From Pseudomonadota bacterium (lineage in GTDB: Bacteria > Pseudomonadota > Alphaproteobacteria > Reyranellales > Reyranellaceae), in assembly GCA_018240685.1 (NCBI GenBank), contig JAFEFG010000033.1, positions 1 through 44,936 of the forward strand: a DNA stretch of 44,936 nt, read 5' to 3'. Positions 23,779 to 33,591 of this stretch are shown one piece after another (the first letter of the stretch is position 1; every line of letters starts with the position of its first letter). The position numbers and the translations under genes are program-made. The notes under the pieces were generated by a model. That model saw only the letters and a program-made list of their open reading frames with translations. It was not told where the DNA came from and ran no database searches.

Positions 23779-25134
23779 ATGACCCAGCCCCGCCAACTTC
23801 GCCTCGGCGCCTTCATGCGCCCGGTGAGCATCCACACCGCCGCCTGGCGCTATCCGGGCGGCACCCCCGACGCGAACTTCAACCTGCAGGCGCTGGTGCA
23901 GTACGCCCAGACGCTGGAGCGTGGCAGGTTCGACGCCTTCTTCATGGCCGATCATCTGGCGGTGCTGAACATGCCGATGGAGGCGCTGAAGCGCAGCGCC
24001 ACCGTCACCTCGTTCGATCCGCTGACGCTGCTGCCGGCGCTGTCGATGGTGACGAAGCACCTCGGCCTGATCGCCACCGCCTCCACGACCTTCGAGCCGC
24101 CCTATACGATCGCGCGCCGCTTCGCCTCGCTCGACCACATCTCGGGTGGGCGTGCCGGCTGGAACATCGTGACGACCTCCAATCCGGACGCCGCGCTGAA
24201 TTTCGGCATGGACGAGCAGATGGAGCACGACGAGCGCTATGCGCGGGCGCGGGAGTTCTACGATGTCGTGACCGGCCTGTGGGACAGCTGGGCCGACGAT
24301 GCCTTCATCCGCGACGTGGAGAGCGGTATCTACTTCGATCCGGCGAAACTCCATGTGCTGAACCACAAGGGGAAGCACTTCAAGGTGCGCGGCCCGCTCA
24401 ATGTCGCCTGCTCGCCGCAAGGGCGCCCGGTGCTGGTTCAGGCGGGGGCCTCCGGCACGGGGCGCGACGTTGCTGCCCGCTTGGCGGAAGTCGTCTTCAC
24501 GGCGCAGACGACCTTCGAGCAGGGCAAGGAATTCTATTCCGACGTCATGTCGCGGTTGCCGCGTTTCGGTCGCACGCCCGACGAGGTCAAGGTGATGCCG
24601 GGCTTCTATCCTGTGGTCGCGCCGACGGCGTCGGAGGCGCAGGAGAAGTACGACTATCTCCAATCGCTGATCCAGAAGCCGGTCGGACTCTCGATCCTCG
24701 AGCACACGATCGGCGTGCATCATCTCGACGAGCTGCCGCTCGACGGGCCGGTGCCTGAGATGGCCGACACCAACGGGCCGCTCAGCCGCCAGCGCCTGCT
24801 GCTCGAGCAGGCGCGGCGGGACAAGCTCACGCTCTGGGAGCTGTGTCTCGCCAATGCCGGACCGCGCGGCCACGTCCTGTCGATCGGTACGCCCTCGCAG
24901 GTCGCCGACGAGATGGAGCACTGGTTCACGGGCCACGCTGCCGACGGTTTCAACGTCATGCCGGCATGGCTGCCGGGCTCGCTGCAGGATTTCGTGGACT
25001 TGGTCATTCCCGAGCTGCAGCGCCGCGGCCTTTTCCGGAAGGAGTACGAGGGCATGACCTTGCGCGAGAATCTCGGCTTGCCGAAGCCGCTCAATCGCCA
25101 TCACGCGCAACGTTTCATGGGAGCCGCGCAATGA
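23779..25134 (+). CDS. NtaA/EmoA/DszA-type FMN-dependent monooxygenase
   Basis: A 451-residue LLM-class flavin-dependent oxidoreductase of the NtaA/SnaA/DszA subgroup. Marks include LRLGAFMRPVSIHTAAWRYP, RGRFDAFFMADHLAV, TFEPPYTIARRFASLDHISG and AGWNIVTTSNPDAALNFG, then RGPLNVACSPQGRPVLVQAG. Such enzymes use FMNH2 from a separate reductase to oxidise aminocarboxylates (NTA, EDTA), sulfones or N-heterocycles. No reductase gene lies in the window. The stop overlaps the next gene (ATGA), which encodes the binding protein of a Dpp-type importer, so substrate import and oxidation are co-expressed, as in emoA/eppABCD of EDTA degraders. Confidence 0.88.
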   Translation: MTQPRQLRLGAFMRPVSIHTAAWRYPGGTPDANFNLQALVQYAQTLERGRFDAFFMADHLAVLNMPMEALKRSATVTSFDPLTLLPALSMVTKHLGLIATASTTFEPPYTIARRFASLDHISGGRAGWNIVTTSNPDAALNFGMDEQMEHDERYARAREFYDVVTGLWDSWADDAFIRDVESGIYFDPAKLHVLNHKGKHFKVRGPLNVACSPQGRPVLVQAGASGTGRDVAARLAEVVFTAQTTFEQGKEFYSDVMSRLPRFGRTPDEVKVMPGFYPVVAPTASEAQEKYDYLQSLIQKPVGLSILEHTIGVHHLDELPLDGPVPEMADTNGPLSRQRLLLEQARRDKLTLWELCLANAGPRGHVLSIGTPSQVADEMEHWFTGHAADGFNVMPAWLPGSLQDFVDLVIPELQRRGLFRKEYEGMTLRENLGLPKPLNRHHAQRFMGAAQ

Positions 25135-26759
25135 CTGGAACGAAGGAAAATCGCGGCCCGGTGCTGGGCCGGCGGCGCATGGGCAATCTCGCCTCGGGCG
25201 CTTTGCTCGCCGGCGCGCTCCCGGCTGTCTCCTTCCGGTCCGTACAGGCGGCCGATTCCTCGACGTTCGTCAGCGGCTTCGCGCTGCCTATGAACCTCGA
25301 TCCGCATCAGGTCTACGACGTGCCGATGCAGTCGATGATGCTGAACGCCTACGACAATCTCTACCGCTACGAAGGTGATCCTCCGAAGATCGTGCCGTGG
25401 CTGGCCGAGAGCCACACTGTCTCCGACGACGGCCTGCAGTGGGAGTTCAAGCTGCGGCCGAACCTCAAGTTCCACGATGGCAGCCCGCTCACCGCCGACG
25501 ACGTCGTCTACAGCTTCCGTCGCGTGCTGGCGCTGAAGCTGGCGCCAGCCGGCGCCTTCCTCAGGATCCTGAAGCCCGAGAACGTGACGGCGCCCGATCC
25601 GCTGCTCGTGCGCTTCAAGCTGGAGACGTCCTACGCCCCGTTCTTCGCGGCGATTCCCAGCATCTGCATCGTCAATCCGCGCGTGATCAAGCCGAACGAG
25701 AAGGACGGCGACTGGGGCAAGGCATGGCTGGCCTCGAACGGGGCAGGCTCCGGCGCCTACCGCATCGATCCGAAGGGCTACCGGCCGCTCGAATACCTCG
25801 ACATGGAGATCAACGAGGGCCACTTCAAAGGCTGGGCCGACAATCCCAAGCCGGTGAAGAAGATCGCCTACCGGCCGACCAAGGAGACGTCGACGCGCGT
25901 ACTGGCACTGCTGAACGGCACGCTCGACTGCACCGACCCCAACCTGCCGGCCGATCAGGTCGAGCAGATCAACGCTTCCAAGATCGCCTACGTCCAGAAG
26001 GACGTCGTGATGCGGACCTTCGTCATCCGCATGAACAACACGAAGCCGCCATTCGACAACCTCAATGCCCGGCTCTGCTTCGCCCATGCCTTCAACTACA
26101 TGGGTTTCATCAACGACATCCTGGGCGGCTACGCCACCCGCGATCCCTATCCGATGCCCGAGAACCTGTGGGGGATTCCCAAGGACGCGAAGGGCTACGA
26201 CTACGACCTCAAGAAGGCCAAGGAGTACATGGCCAAGGCGACGGCCGAGGGCGCGCCCATGAAGCGTCCGCTCGAGATCCATGTCCAGTCCGAGAACGAG
26301 CAGAGCGTGCAGGGGGCCCAGCTGTTCCAGAGCGACCTCGCGCAGATCGGCATCAACCTCAAGGTTGTCGGCAACATATGGTCGAACCTCACGACTGCCG
26401 CGGCCAAGCCCGAGACCACGCCCGACATGTGGGTGCACTGGGTCAGCACCTACTTCGTTGATCCGGAGAACTGGGTCGGCCAGATGTATGACAGCCAGTT
26501 CCACGGCACCTGGAAGGCCTCGTCCTACTACAAGAACGCCGACGTCGATGCGCTGCTGCGCAAGGCGCGGGCGACGGTGAAGCAGGAGGTGCGGGCGCCG
26601 CTCTACGAAGAGGCGATCCGCAAGATCATGGCCGACTCGCCCGACATCTGGATCTACAACTCCATGCAGCTCCAGGGCTTCAACAAGCGTGTGAAGGGGC
26701 GCCGCTTCTGCACCGTCGGCCAAGGTGCGGAACTGCGCTGGATCACTCTCGCGGGCTGA
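25131..26759 (+). CDS. ABC transporter substrate-binding protein, peptide/opine/nickel (SBP_bac_5) type
   Basis: A 542-residue periplasmic binding protein. The N-terminus has a twin-arginine signal (GRRRMGNLASGALLAGAL, cleavage likely after VQA near residue 41). Family 5 features include IVPWLAESHTVSDDGLQWEF, LRPNLKFHDGSPLTADDVVY with FSFRRV-like YSFRRVL, and a C-terminal ADVDALLRKARAT with LYEEAIRKIMADSPDIWIYN. It captures the substrate for the two permeases that follow. ATG 25131 overlaps the monooxygenase stop; upstream in-frame codons are a shadow. Ligand unknown; the family takes peptides, opines, metal chelates and aminocarboxylates. Confidence 0.92.
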   Translation: MTGTKENRGPVLGRRRMGNLASGALLAGALPAVSFRSVQAADSSTFVSGFALPMNLDPHQVYDVPMQSMMLNAYDNLYRYEGDPPKIVPWLAESHTVSDDGLQWEFKLRPNLKFHDGSPLTADDVVYSFRRVLALKLAPAGAFLRILKPENVTAPDPLLVRFKLETSYAPFFAAIPSICIVNPRVIKPNEKDGDWGKAWLASNGAGSGAYRIDPKGYRPLEYLDMEINEGHFKGWADNPKPVKKIAYRPTKETSTRVLALLNGTLDCTDPNLPADQVEQINASKIAYVQKDVVMRTFVIRMNNTKPPFDNLNARLCFAHAFNYMGFINDILGGYATRDPYPMPENLWGIPKDAKGYDYDLKKAKEYMAKATAEGAPMKRPLEIHVQSENEQSVQGAQLFQSDLAQIGINLKVVGNIWSNLTTAAAKPETTPDMWVHWVSTYFVDPENWVGQMYDSQFHGTWKASSYYKNADVDALLRKARATVKQEVRAPLYEEAIRKIMADSPDIWIYNSMQLQGFNKRVKGRRFCTVGQGAELRWITLAG

Positions 26760-26761
26760 CC

Positions 26762-27772
26762 ATGCTGCGCTTCGTCCTGCGACGGTGCGCTCTCGTGCTG
26801 CCTTCGCTGCTGGGCCTGCTGGTGGTGACGTTCCTGCTCATCCACGCGGTGCCGTCCGACCCCGCGGTCGCGATGGCGGGCGATGCCGCCACGCCCGAGC
26901 AGATCGCGCAGCTGCGCCTGCAGTACGGTCTCGACCGGCCGATCTGGGAACAGTTCGCCGTCTATGTCGGCAAGGTCGCGCGCTTCGACTTCGGCGAGAG
27001 CGCCTTCTCGCACCGGCCGGTGGCGCTCGACATCGTACAGCGTCTACCGGCGACGCTCGAACTCACTTTCGCCTCGCTGCTGTTGTCGGTCCTGATAGGA
27101 GTGCCGCTCGGCGTCGCGGCCGGCCTCAAGCACAATACCTGGCCCGACCATCTGCTGCGTATCTTTTCGGTGCTGGGCGTCGCGATCGCGGCCTTCTGGT
27201 TCGCGATCATGCTTCAGCTCCTGTTCGCCATGAACCTGGGATGGCTGCCCCTGCGTGGTGAGCTGAGCGCGACCCTGTCGAAGCCGCCGGTCGTGACCGG
27301 GTTCCTGCTGCTCGACAGCATCGTCACGGGACGCTGGGACGCGTTCGCCGACGGCTTGCGTCATCTCCTTCTGCCGGCGGTGACGCTGGCGCTGGGCGGG
27401 CTGGCGACGATCGTCCGCTTCACGCGTTCAGGCGTGCTCGACACGCTGCAGAACGACTTCGTCTTCTATGAGCGCGCTGTCGGCTATCGCTGGCCGCGAT
27501 TGGTCTGGATCTATGTCCTGCGCAACTCGCTGACGGCGACAGTGACCCAGATCGGCCTGCTTTTCGGCGGCCTGATCGCGGGCGGCGTGGTGGTCGAGGC
27601 GATCTTCGACTGGCCCGGCATCGGCAGCTACACAGTGCAGGCCATCCTCACCGGCGATCGCCAGGTGATGCTCGCGGTCACGCTGCTCGTTGGCGCGGTC
27701 TATGCCGCCGTCAACATTCTGGTCGACGTCGCGCACGGCCTGCTCGATCCGCGGCTGATGGAGCGCGCGTGA
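26762..27772 (+). CDS. ABC transporter permease, DppB/OppB type
   Basis: A 336-residue inner-membrane permease with about six helices. It has the N-terminal signature FVLRRCALVLPSLLGLLVVT, then AVPSDPAVAMAGD, the family segment LRLQYGLDRPIWEQF and the EAA-type loop around YERAVGYRWPRLVWIYVLRN. It starts 2 nt after the binding-protein stop and overlaps the next permease by GTGA, so the operon is continuous. Confidence 0.93.
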   Translation: MLRFVLRRCALVLPSLLGLLVVTFLLIHAVPSDPAVAMAGDAATPEQIAQLRLQYGLDRPIWEQFAVYVGKVARFDFGESAFSHRPVALDIVQRLPATLELTFASLLLSVLIGVPLGVAAGLKHNTWPDHLLRIFSVLGVAIAAFWFAIMLQLLFAMNLGWLPLRGELSATLSKPPVVTGFLLLDSIVTGRWDAFADGLRHLLLPAVTLALGGLATIVRFTRSGVLDTLQNDFVFYERAVGYRWPRLVWIYVLRNSLTATVTQIGLLFGGLIAGGVVVEAIFDWPGIGSYTVQAILTGDRQVMLAVTLLVGAVYAAVNILVDVAHGLLDPRLMERA

Positions 27773-28611
27773 AGCCCATCCTCGCCCGGCTCTCGCGCGA
27801 CCTGCCGGCCATGCTGGGGCTCGGCGTCGTGGTCGTCGTGCTGCTGCTGGCGATATTCGGACCCTGGATCGCGCCCCATCCCGAGGACGCCTCGGCGTCG
27901 CACCTGCTGCGCCGCCTCAAGCCGCCCAGCGCCGACTTTCCCTTCGGCACCGACAATCTGGGCCGCGACATCCTCTCGCGCGTGATCCTGGGCGCGCGCG
28001 GCGCCCTTCAGATCGCCTTGACGGTGGTCGTCGTCGCGATGTTGATCGGCGTGCCGCTGGGCCTGGTGGCCGGCTATCGCAGCGGCTGGCTGTCGGAGAC
28101 GATCATGCGCGTCACCGACGTGGTGCTGGCCATCCCGCAGCTCGTGCTGGCGCTTGCCCTGGCGCAACTGCTGACTCCGTCGCTCGAAAGCGCCATGCTG
28201 GCGCTGTCGCTCACCTACTGGCCGTTCTTCACGCGCATCGTCTACGCGGAGACGCGGCGGCTTTCCGCCTCCCTGTTCGTCGACGCCCTGCGCGGCGTGG
28301 GCGCCGCCTCGCCGCGCATCGTGTTCCTGCACATCCTGCCCAACGCGCTGTCGCCGGTCATCGTGCGCGCCACGATCGGACTCGGTTTCACCATCCTGGT
28401 CGCCGCGGTCCTCGGCTTCCTCGGCATGGGCGCGACGCCACCGGCACCGGACTGGGGGCTCGCCATCGCCGACAGCCGTACCTACCTGCCGCGGGCCTGG
28501 TGGTACGCGACCTTCCCCGGCCTCGCCATCCTGATCACGGTCATGGGCTTCAATCTGCTGGGCGACGGGCTGCGCGACATCGTCGATCCGCGGCTGCGGC
28601 GGTCGCGATGA
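27769..28611 (+). CDS. ABC transporter permease, DppC/OppC type
   Basis: A 280-residue partner permease. FPFGTDNLGRDILSRVILGAR is the characteristic DppC loop (shown by its core GTDNLGRDILSRV). The EAA loop is in VDALRGVGAASPRIVFLHIL and the C-terminus reads FNLLGDGLRDIVDPRLR. With the DppB-type subunit it forms the channel of the importer. GTG 27769 overlaps the previous stop; the end overlaps the ATPase gene by ATGA. Confidence 0.93.
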   Translation: MKPILARLSRDLPAMLGLGVVVVVLLLAIFGPWIAPHPEDASASHLLRRLKPPSADFPFGTDNLGRDILSRVILGARGALQIALTVVVVAMLIGVPLGLVAGYRSGWLSETIMRVTDVVLAIPQLVLALALAQLLTPSLESAMLALSLTYWPFFTRIVYAETRRLSASLFVDALRGVGAASPRIVFLHILPNALSPVIVRATIGLGFTILVAAVLGFLGMGATPPAPDWGLAIADSRTYLPRAWWYATFPGLAILITVMGFNLLGDGLRDIVDPRLRRSR

Positions 28612-29585
28612 TCCCGCTGCTCAAGGTGGATTCCCTGAAGGTGTCGATTCGCACCGACGACGGGACGGCGCGGGTGCTCGACGATGTCGGCCTGACACTG
28701 GAGCGCGGCCGCATCCTCGGCGTGGTCGGCGAGTCCGGATGCGGCAAGTCGACCCTGATCCGCGCCATCATGGGCATCCTGCCGAAGGGCGCGTCGGTCG
28801 ATGCCGGGCATGTCTGGTTCGAGGGCGAGAACCTCCTGGTCTTCTCGGAGGCCGAGCTGAACGGCCGTATCCGCTCCAGCCGCATCGGCTTCATCCCGCA
28901 GGATCCGCTGCTGGCGCTCAACCCCGTCTTCAAGGTCGGCACGCAACTTCTCGAAGCGATGCGCTGGCATGCGCCCGACGACGGAACCCGCGGCCGCGAA
29001 CGGCGGCGGCGCCACGTCGAGCGCCTGGTCGGTCTTCTGCGGCGCATGCAGGTGCCCGATCCCGAAACCGCGCTGGAGCGCTACCCGCACCAGTTCTCCG
29101 GCGGCCAGCGCCAGCGGCTGTTGATTGCCGCTTCGCTCGCCTGCGCGCCGACACTGGTGATCGCCGACGAACCGACGACGGCGCTCGACGTCACCACCCA
29201 GCATCAGATCCTGCTGCTGCTGCGCGAACTCGTGGGCGAGTTCGGCTTGTCGCTCCTGTTCGTCACGCACGATTTCGGCGTCGTCGCCGAACTCTGCGAC
29301 GACCTGTGCGTGATCTATGCCGGCCAGACGGTGGAGGCCGGCCCCGTCCAGGCGGTGCTGCAGGCCCCGGCTCATCCCTACACTCGCGCGCTGCTTGCCT
29401 GCCATCCCGACCGTGCGGCTTCCTTCGTCGGCATCCCAGGCCGCGTGCCGTCGCCTTTGGCGCGGCCAGCCGGCTGCCAGTTCGCCGCGCGGTGCGGCGA
29501 AGCGGAGCCGCGCTGCCGGGAGGCCTCGCCGCCTCAAGCGCGGGCGCGGTCAGGCGCCGACGTGCGCTGCGTGCAGTACGCATGA
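28608..29585 (+). CDS. ABC transporter ATP-binding protein, DppD/OppD type
   Basis: A 325-residue ATPase. Walker A is GESGCGKST, the Q-loop region is [14 protein letters not shown], the signature is [10 protein letters not shown] and Walker B is [12 protein letters not shown], with the His switch in FVTHDFGVV. The oligopeptide C-terminal extension ([12 protein letters not shown]) ends with a cysteine cluster [15 protein letters not shown], a conserved region that may bind an Fe-S cluster in this family. ATG 28608 overlaps the permease stop. It powers the importer together with the next gene. Confidence 0.93.
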   Translation: MIPLLKVDSLKVSIRTDDGTARVLDDVGLTLERGRILGVVGESGCGKSTLIRAIMGILPKGASVDAGHVWFEGENLLVFSEAELNGRIRSSRIGFIPQDPLLALNPVFKVGTQLLEAMRWHAPDDGTRGRERRRRHVERLVGLLRRMQVPDPETALERYPHQFSGGQRQRLLIAASLACAPTLVIADEPTTALDVTTQHQILLLLRELVGEFGLSLLFVTHDFGVVAELCDDLCVIYAGQTVEAGPVQAVLQAPAHPYTRALLACHPDRAASFVGIPGRVPSPLARPAGCQFAARCGEAEPRCREASPPQARARSGADVRCVQYA

Positions 29586-30634
29586 TCGCGACAGCGCCGC
29601 CCATCGTCTCGGTGCGGGACCTGTCCGTGCTTTTGGGTGGGCGTCGCGGCTTCCTGCGCAAGCCGGTGCCACCGGTCGCCGCGGTGAAGGAGGTCAGCCT
29701 CGACCTGCGCGAAGGCGAGATCCTGGCCTTGGTGGGCGAGTCGGGCTGCGGCAAAACCACGCTCGGCCGTACGATTCTCGGGCTGCAGCGCGAGAGCGCC
29801 GGGGAGATCCAGTTCGATGGCGCGGCCGTCTCCGGACTGCGGCCGGACGCTGCCCGTGCGGCAAGGCGCGACATTCAGTACGTCCACCAGGATGCGGGCG
29901 CCGCGCTCGATCCCTGGTGGAGCATCGGCCGGACGCTTGCCGAGGGGCTGGTCATCCGTGGCGTCCGCAACGCCGCGGAGCGGCGGGATCGCGTCGCGGA
30001 GATGCTGGCGGCCGTCGGCCTCGACCCGGCCTCGGCCCGGCGCTACCCGCATGAATTCTCCGGCGGCCAGCTTCGCCGCGTCGCGCTGGCGCGCATTCTC
30101 CTCCTCCGGCCGCGCGTGCTGATCCTCGACGAGCCCACCTCCGGCCTCGACATGTCGGTTCAGGCGACGGTGCTGAATCTCCTCCTGGAATTGCGGGAAA
30201 GGTTCGGCCTTACCTACCTGTTCATTTCGCACGACCTGTCGGTGGTGGCGCGGCTCTCCGACCGGGTTGCCATCATGTATCTCGGGCGCATCGTCGAGAC
30301 GGGCGCGACGAAGGCGCTGTTCGACCGGCCCGCGCATCCCTACACGCGCATCCTGATGGCGGCCGCCCCGCGCCTTGCCGGGCGGCAGGCGGCAGAGGCT
30401 CTCCCGGTCCGCGGAGATCCGCCGAGCCCGACGGCTGCTCCACCCGGCTGTGCGTTCCTCGACCGTTGCCCGATCGGCGAGCCTGGTTGTGCGCGCCGCG
30501 TTCCACAACTGATCGCCGTCGGATCGGAGCATCGCGTCGCCTGCCATCTTGCATCGCGAGCGGCCAATGATTGGGCGTCCTATGGTGTCTTCGCGGGGCA
30601 GACTGCCCCGGTGGGTGCAGCGCGCCACGGCTGA
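29582..30634 (+). CDS. ABC transporter ATP-binding protein, DppF/OppF type
   Basis: A 350-residue ATPase. Walker A is GESGCGKTT, the signature FSGGQLRRVALA, Walker B LILDEPTSGLD and the His switch FISHDLSVV. The C-terminus has HPYTRILMAAAP and a second cysteine cluster GCAFLDRCPIGEPGC. A hydrophilic tail of about 30 residues (HLASRAANDWASYG) extends past the usual end. It overlaps the DppD-type gene by ATGA and is the last gene of the six-gene unit; the next gene begins 100 nt later behind its own promoter candidate. Confidence 0.92.
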   Translation: MIATAPPIVSVRDLSVLLGGRRGFLRKPVPPVAAVKEVSLDLREGEILALVGESGCGKTTLGRTILGLQRESAGEIQFDGAAVSGLRPDAARAARRDIQYVHQDAGAALDPWWSIGRTLAEGLVIRGVRNAAERRDRVAEMLAAVGLDPASARRYPHEFSGGQLRRVALARILLLRPRVLILDEPTSGLDMSVQATVLNLLLELRERFGLTYLFISHDLSVVARLSDRVAIMYLGRIVETGATKALFDRPAHPYTRILMAAAPRLAGRQAAEALPVRGDPPSPTAAPPGCAFLDRCPIGEPGCARRVPQLIAVGSEHRVACHLASRAANDWASYGVFAGQTAPVGAARHG

Positions 30635-30681
30635 TCGCCCGCCATGGACGCCGGTTGCGCGGAAATGTGGCCGACCAAGCA

Positions 30682-30697
30682 TGGCATGGGAGTTGCT
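30682..30697 (+). promoter_or_regulatory. Sigma-54 (-24/-12) promoter of the first rutA-like gene
   Basis: TGGCATG (30682-30688), 4 nt, TTGCT (30693-30697): 11 of 12 positions match TGGCACG-N4-TTGCW, including the invariant GG and GC with correct spacing. The predicted start near 30708 leaves about 27 nt before ATG 30735. The second rutA-like gene carries the same variant in the same place. A possible NtrC-like repeat lies upstream at 30604-30619. Confidence 0.6.
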
Positions 30698-30734
30698 GCA
30701 GGTTTTGTGACGAGAGTGCGCGTGAGGTCGGAAG

Positions 30735-31814
<1,080 letters not shown>

Positions 31815-31882
31815 GGCCTCTTCACGCCGCGTCCGCCGGCTCGCGTGGCGGTCTCCGAGCGGCCAGTGTGAGGGAGGACGTC

Positions 31883-32638
31883 GTGGATCTCGGTCTGAAG
31901 GGCAAACGGGTCGCCATCACAGGCGGCAGCAAGGGAATTGGTCGCGCCATTGCCGAAGGCTTCGCCGAGGAGGGCGCATCGGTCTCGGTTTGCGCGCGCA
32001 ACGCCGACGAAGTGACGGCGACGGCCGCGGCGCTCGCGGCGAAAGGCGTGAAGGCTTTCGGCAAGGCGCTGGACGTTGCCGATCCATCGGCTCTCAAGGC
32101 CTGGATCGACGCATCCGCTGCCGAGTTCGGCGGCCTCGACATCCTTGTCTGCAATGTGAGCGCCCTGGCCGTCGGGGATTCGGCCGACAGCTGGGAAAAG
32201 TCGTTCCGCACCGACATGATGCACACGGTCAATGCGGTGGCCGCGGCGGTGCCGTTCCTGGAGAAATCCGACTCCGCCTCGATCGTGCTGATCTCGAGCG
32301 TGTCCGGTTTCGAGATCGACTTCGCCGCGGGATCCTACGGCGCGATCAAGGCGGCGCTGATCCACTACTCGAAAGGCCTGAGCCGGCAGCTCGTGGGCAA
32401 GGGCATCCGCGTCAACTGCGTCTCGCCCGGCAACACCTATTTCGAAGGCGGCATCTGGCAGAACATCGAGAAAAACATGCCGGACCTGTTCGCTTCGACG
32501 CTCAAGGTCAATCCCACCGGCAAGTTCGGCACGGCCGACGAGGTGGCGAGCGGCGTGGTGTTCATCGCCAGTCCGAAGGCCGGCCGGATCTCCGGCACAA
32601 ACCTCGTCATCGACGGCGCCCTTACGGTCGCCGTCTAG
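31883..32638 (+). CDS. Short-chain dehydrogenase/reductase
   Basis: A 251-residue classical SDR. The cofactor motif is TGGSKGIG (13-20), and catalytic Ser139, Tyr152 and Lys156 are intact in ISSVSG and SYGAIKAAL. The usual NNAG that stabilises the central sheet is replaced by CNVS (90-93). The C-terminus GTNLVIDGALTVAV is normal for the family. GTG 31883 follows GGAGG by 5 nt and is preferred over GTG 31868. It lies between the rutA-like gene and the formamidase and probably reduces or oxidises an intermediate of the same pathway; the substrate is unknown. Confidence 0.87.
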   Translation: MDLGLKGKRVAITGGSKGIGRAIAEGFAEEGASVSVCARNADEVTATAAALAAKGVKAFGKALDVADPSALKAWIDASAAEFGGLDILVCNVSALAVGDSADSWEKSFRTDMMHTVNAVAAAVPFLEKSDSASIVLISSVSGFEIDFAAGSYGAIKAALIHYSKGLSRQLVGKGIRVNCVSPGNTYFEGGIWQNIEKNMPDLFASTLKVNPTGKFGTADEVASGVVFIASPKAGRISGTNLVIDGALTVAV

Positions 32639-32649
32639 GAGGAACGCCC

Positions 32650-33588
32650 ATGCATGGTCACCGACACACGATCCACAAGGATCATATCCACCACGGCTGG
32701 AACAACGCCTTCGCCCCGTGCCTCAAGATCGCACCGGGCGAGGTGGTGCATTTCGAGACGGTCGATGCGTCGTCCGGCCAGCTTTCGCGGACGTCGACCG
32801 AGGCCGACCTTGCCAAGCTCGATCTCGCCTTCGTCAATCCGGTCACGGGGCCGATCTTCGTGGATGGGGCCAAGCCCGGTGACGCGCTGAAGATCAACAT
32901 CCTCTCCTTCAGGCCGTCGGGCTGGGGCTGGACCGGCAACATCCCCGGCTTCGGCCTGCTGACCGACCAGTTCCCCGACGCCAGGCTGCATCACTGGAAC
33001 TACGACCCCGGCCTGAAGCCGGCCATGTACGGGCCGGGCGGCAAGGTGCCGCTGCGGCCCTTCGCCGGCACGATCGGCGTCGCGCCGGCGGCGCCCGGAC
33101 TGCACAGCATCGTCCCGCCGCGCAATGTCGGCGGCAACATGGACGTGCGGGACCTGTTCGAAGGCGTCGAACTCTATCTGCCCATCGAAGTCGACGGCGC
33201 GCTCTTCTCGGTGGGCGACACCCACGCCGCACAGGGCGATGGCGAGGTATGCGGTACGGCGATCGAGAGCCCGATCGATGTCGCACTCAAGATCGACCTG
33301 GTGAAGGGCGCCAATCTTCGCATGCCGCACTACGTCACGCCCGGACCGGTCAGCGACCATTTCGACAAGAAGGGCTACGAGGTGACGACGGGCATCGGCC
33401 CAGACCTCATGGCCGGTGCCCGCATGGCGGTGTCCGAGATGATCGAGCTGCTGTGCCGCCGCTTCGGCTACTCGGCGATCGATGCCTATATGCTGTGCAG
33501 CGTCTGCGCCGATCTCAGGATCAGCTCGATCGTCGATGTGCCGAACTGGGTCGTCTCGTTCTATTTCCCGCGCATCGTGCTGGAGTAG
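32650..33588 (+). CDS. Acetamidase/formamidase family protein
   Basis: A 312-residue FmdA_AmdA-family hydrolase. The N-terminus HTIHKDHIHHGWNNAFAPCL and the region VNPVTGPIFVDGAKPGDALK are typical; so are GTIGVAPAAPG, PPRNVGGNMDVRDL and SVGDTHAAQGDGEVCGTAIE, which carry probable metal and active-site residues. The family releases ammonia from formamide or acetamide, though many members have unknown substrates. AGGAGGA lies 7 nt before ATG 32650 and overlaps the SDR stop region. It ends the rutA-like/SDR/formamidase unit, 3 nt from the convergent second rutA-like gene. Confidence 0.9.
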   Translation: MHGHRHTIHKDHIHHGWNNAFAPCLKIAPGEVVHFETVDASSGQLSRTSTEADLAKLDLAFVNPVTGPIFVDGAKPGDALKINILSFRPSGWGWTGNIPGFGLLTDQFPDARLHHWNYDPGLKPAMYGPGGKVPLRPFAGTIGVAPAAPGLHSIVPPRNVGGNMDVRDLFEGVELYLPIEVDGALFSVGDTHAAQGDGEVCGTAIESPIDVALKIDLVKGANLRMPHYVTPGPVSDHFDKKGYEVTTGIGPDLMAGARMAVSEMIELLCRRFGYSAIDAYMLCSVCADLRISSIVDVPNWVVSFYFPRIVLE

Positions 33589-33591
33589 CGG

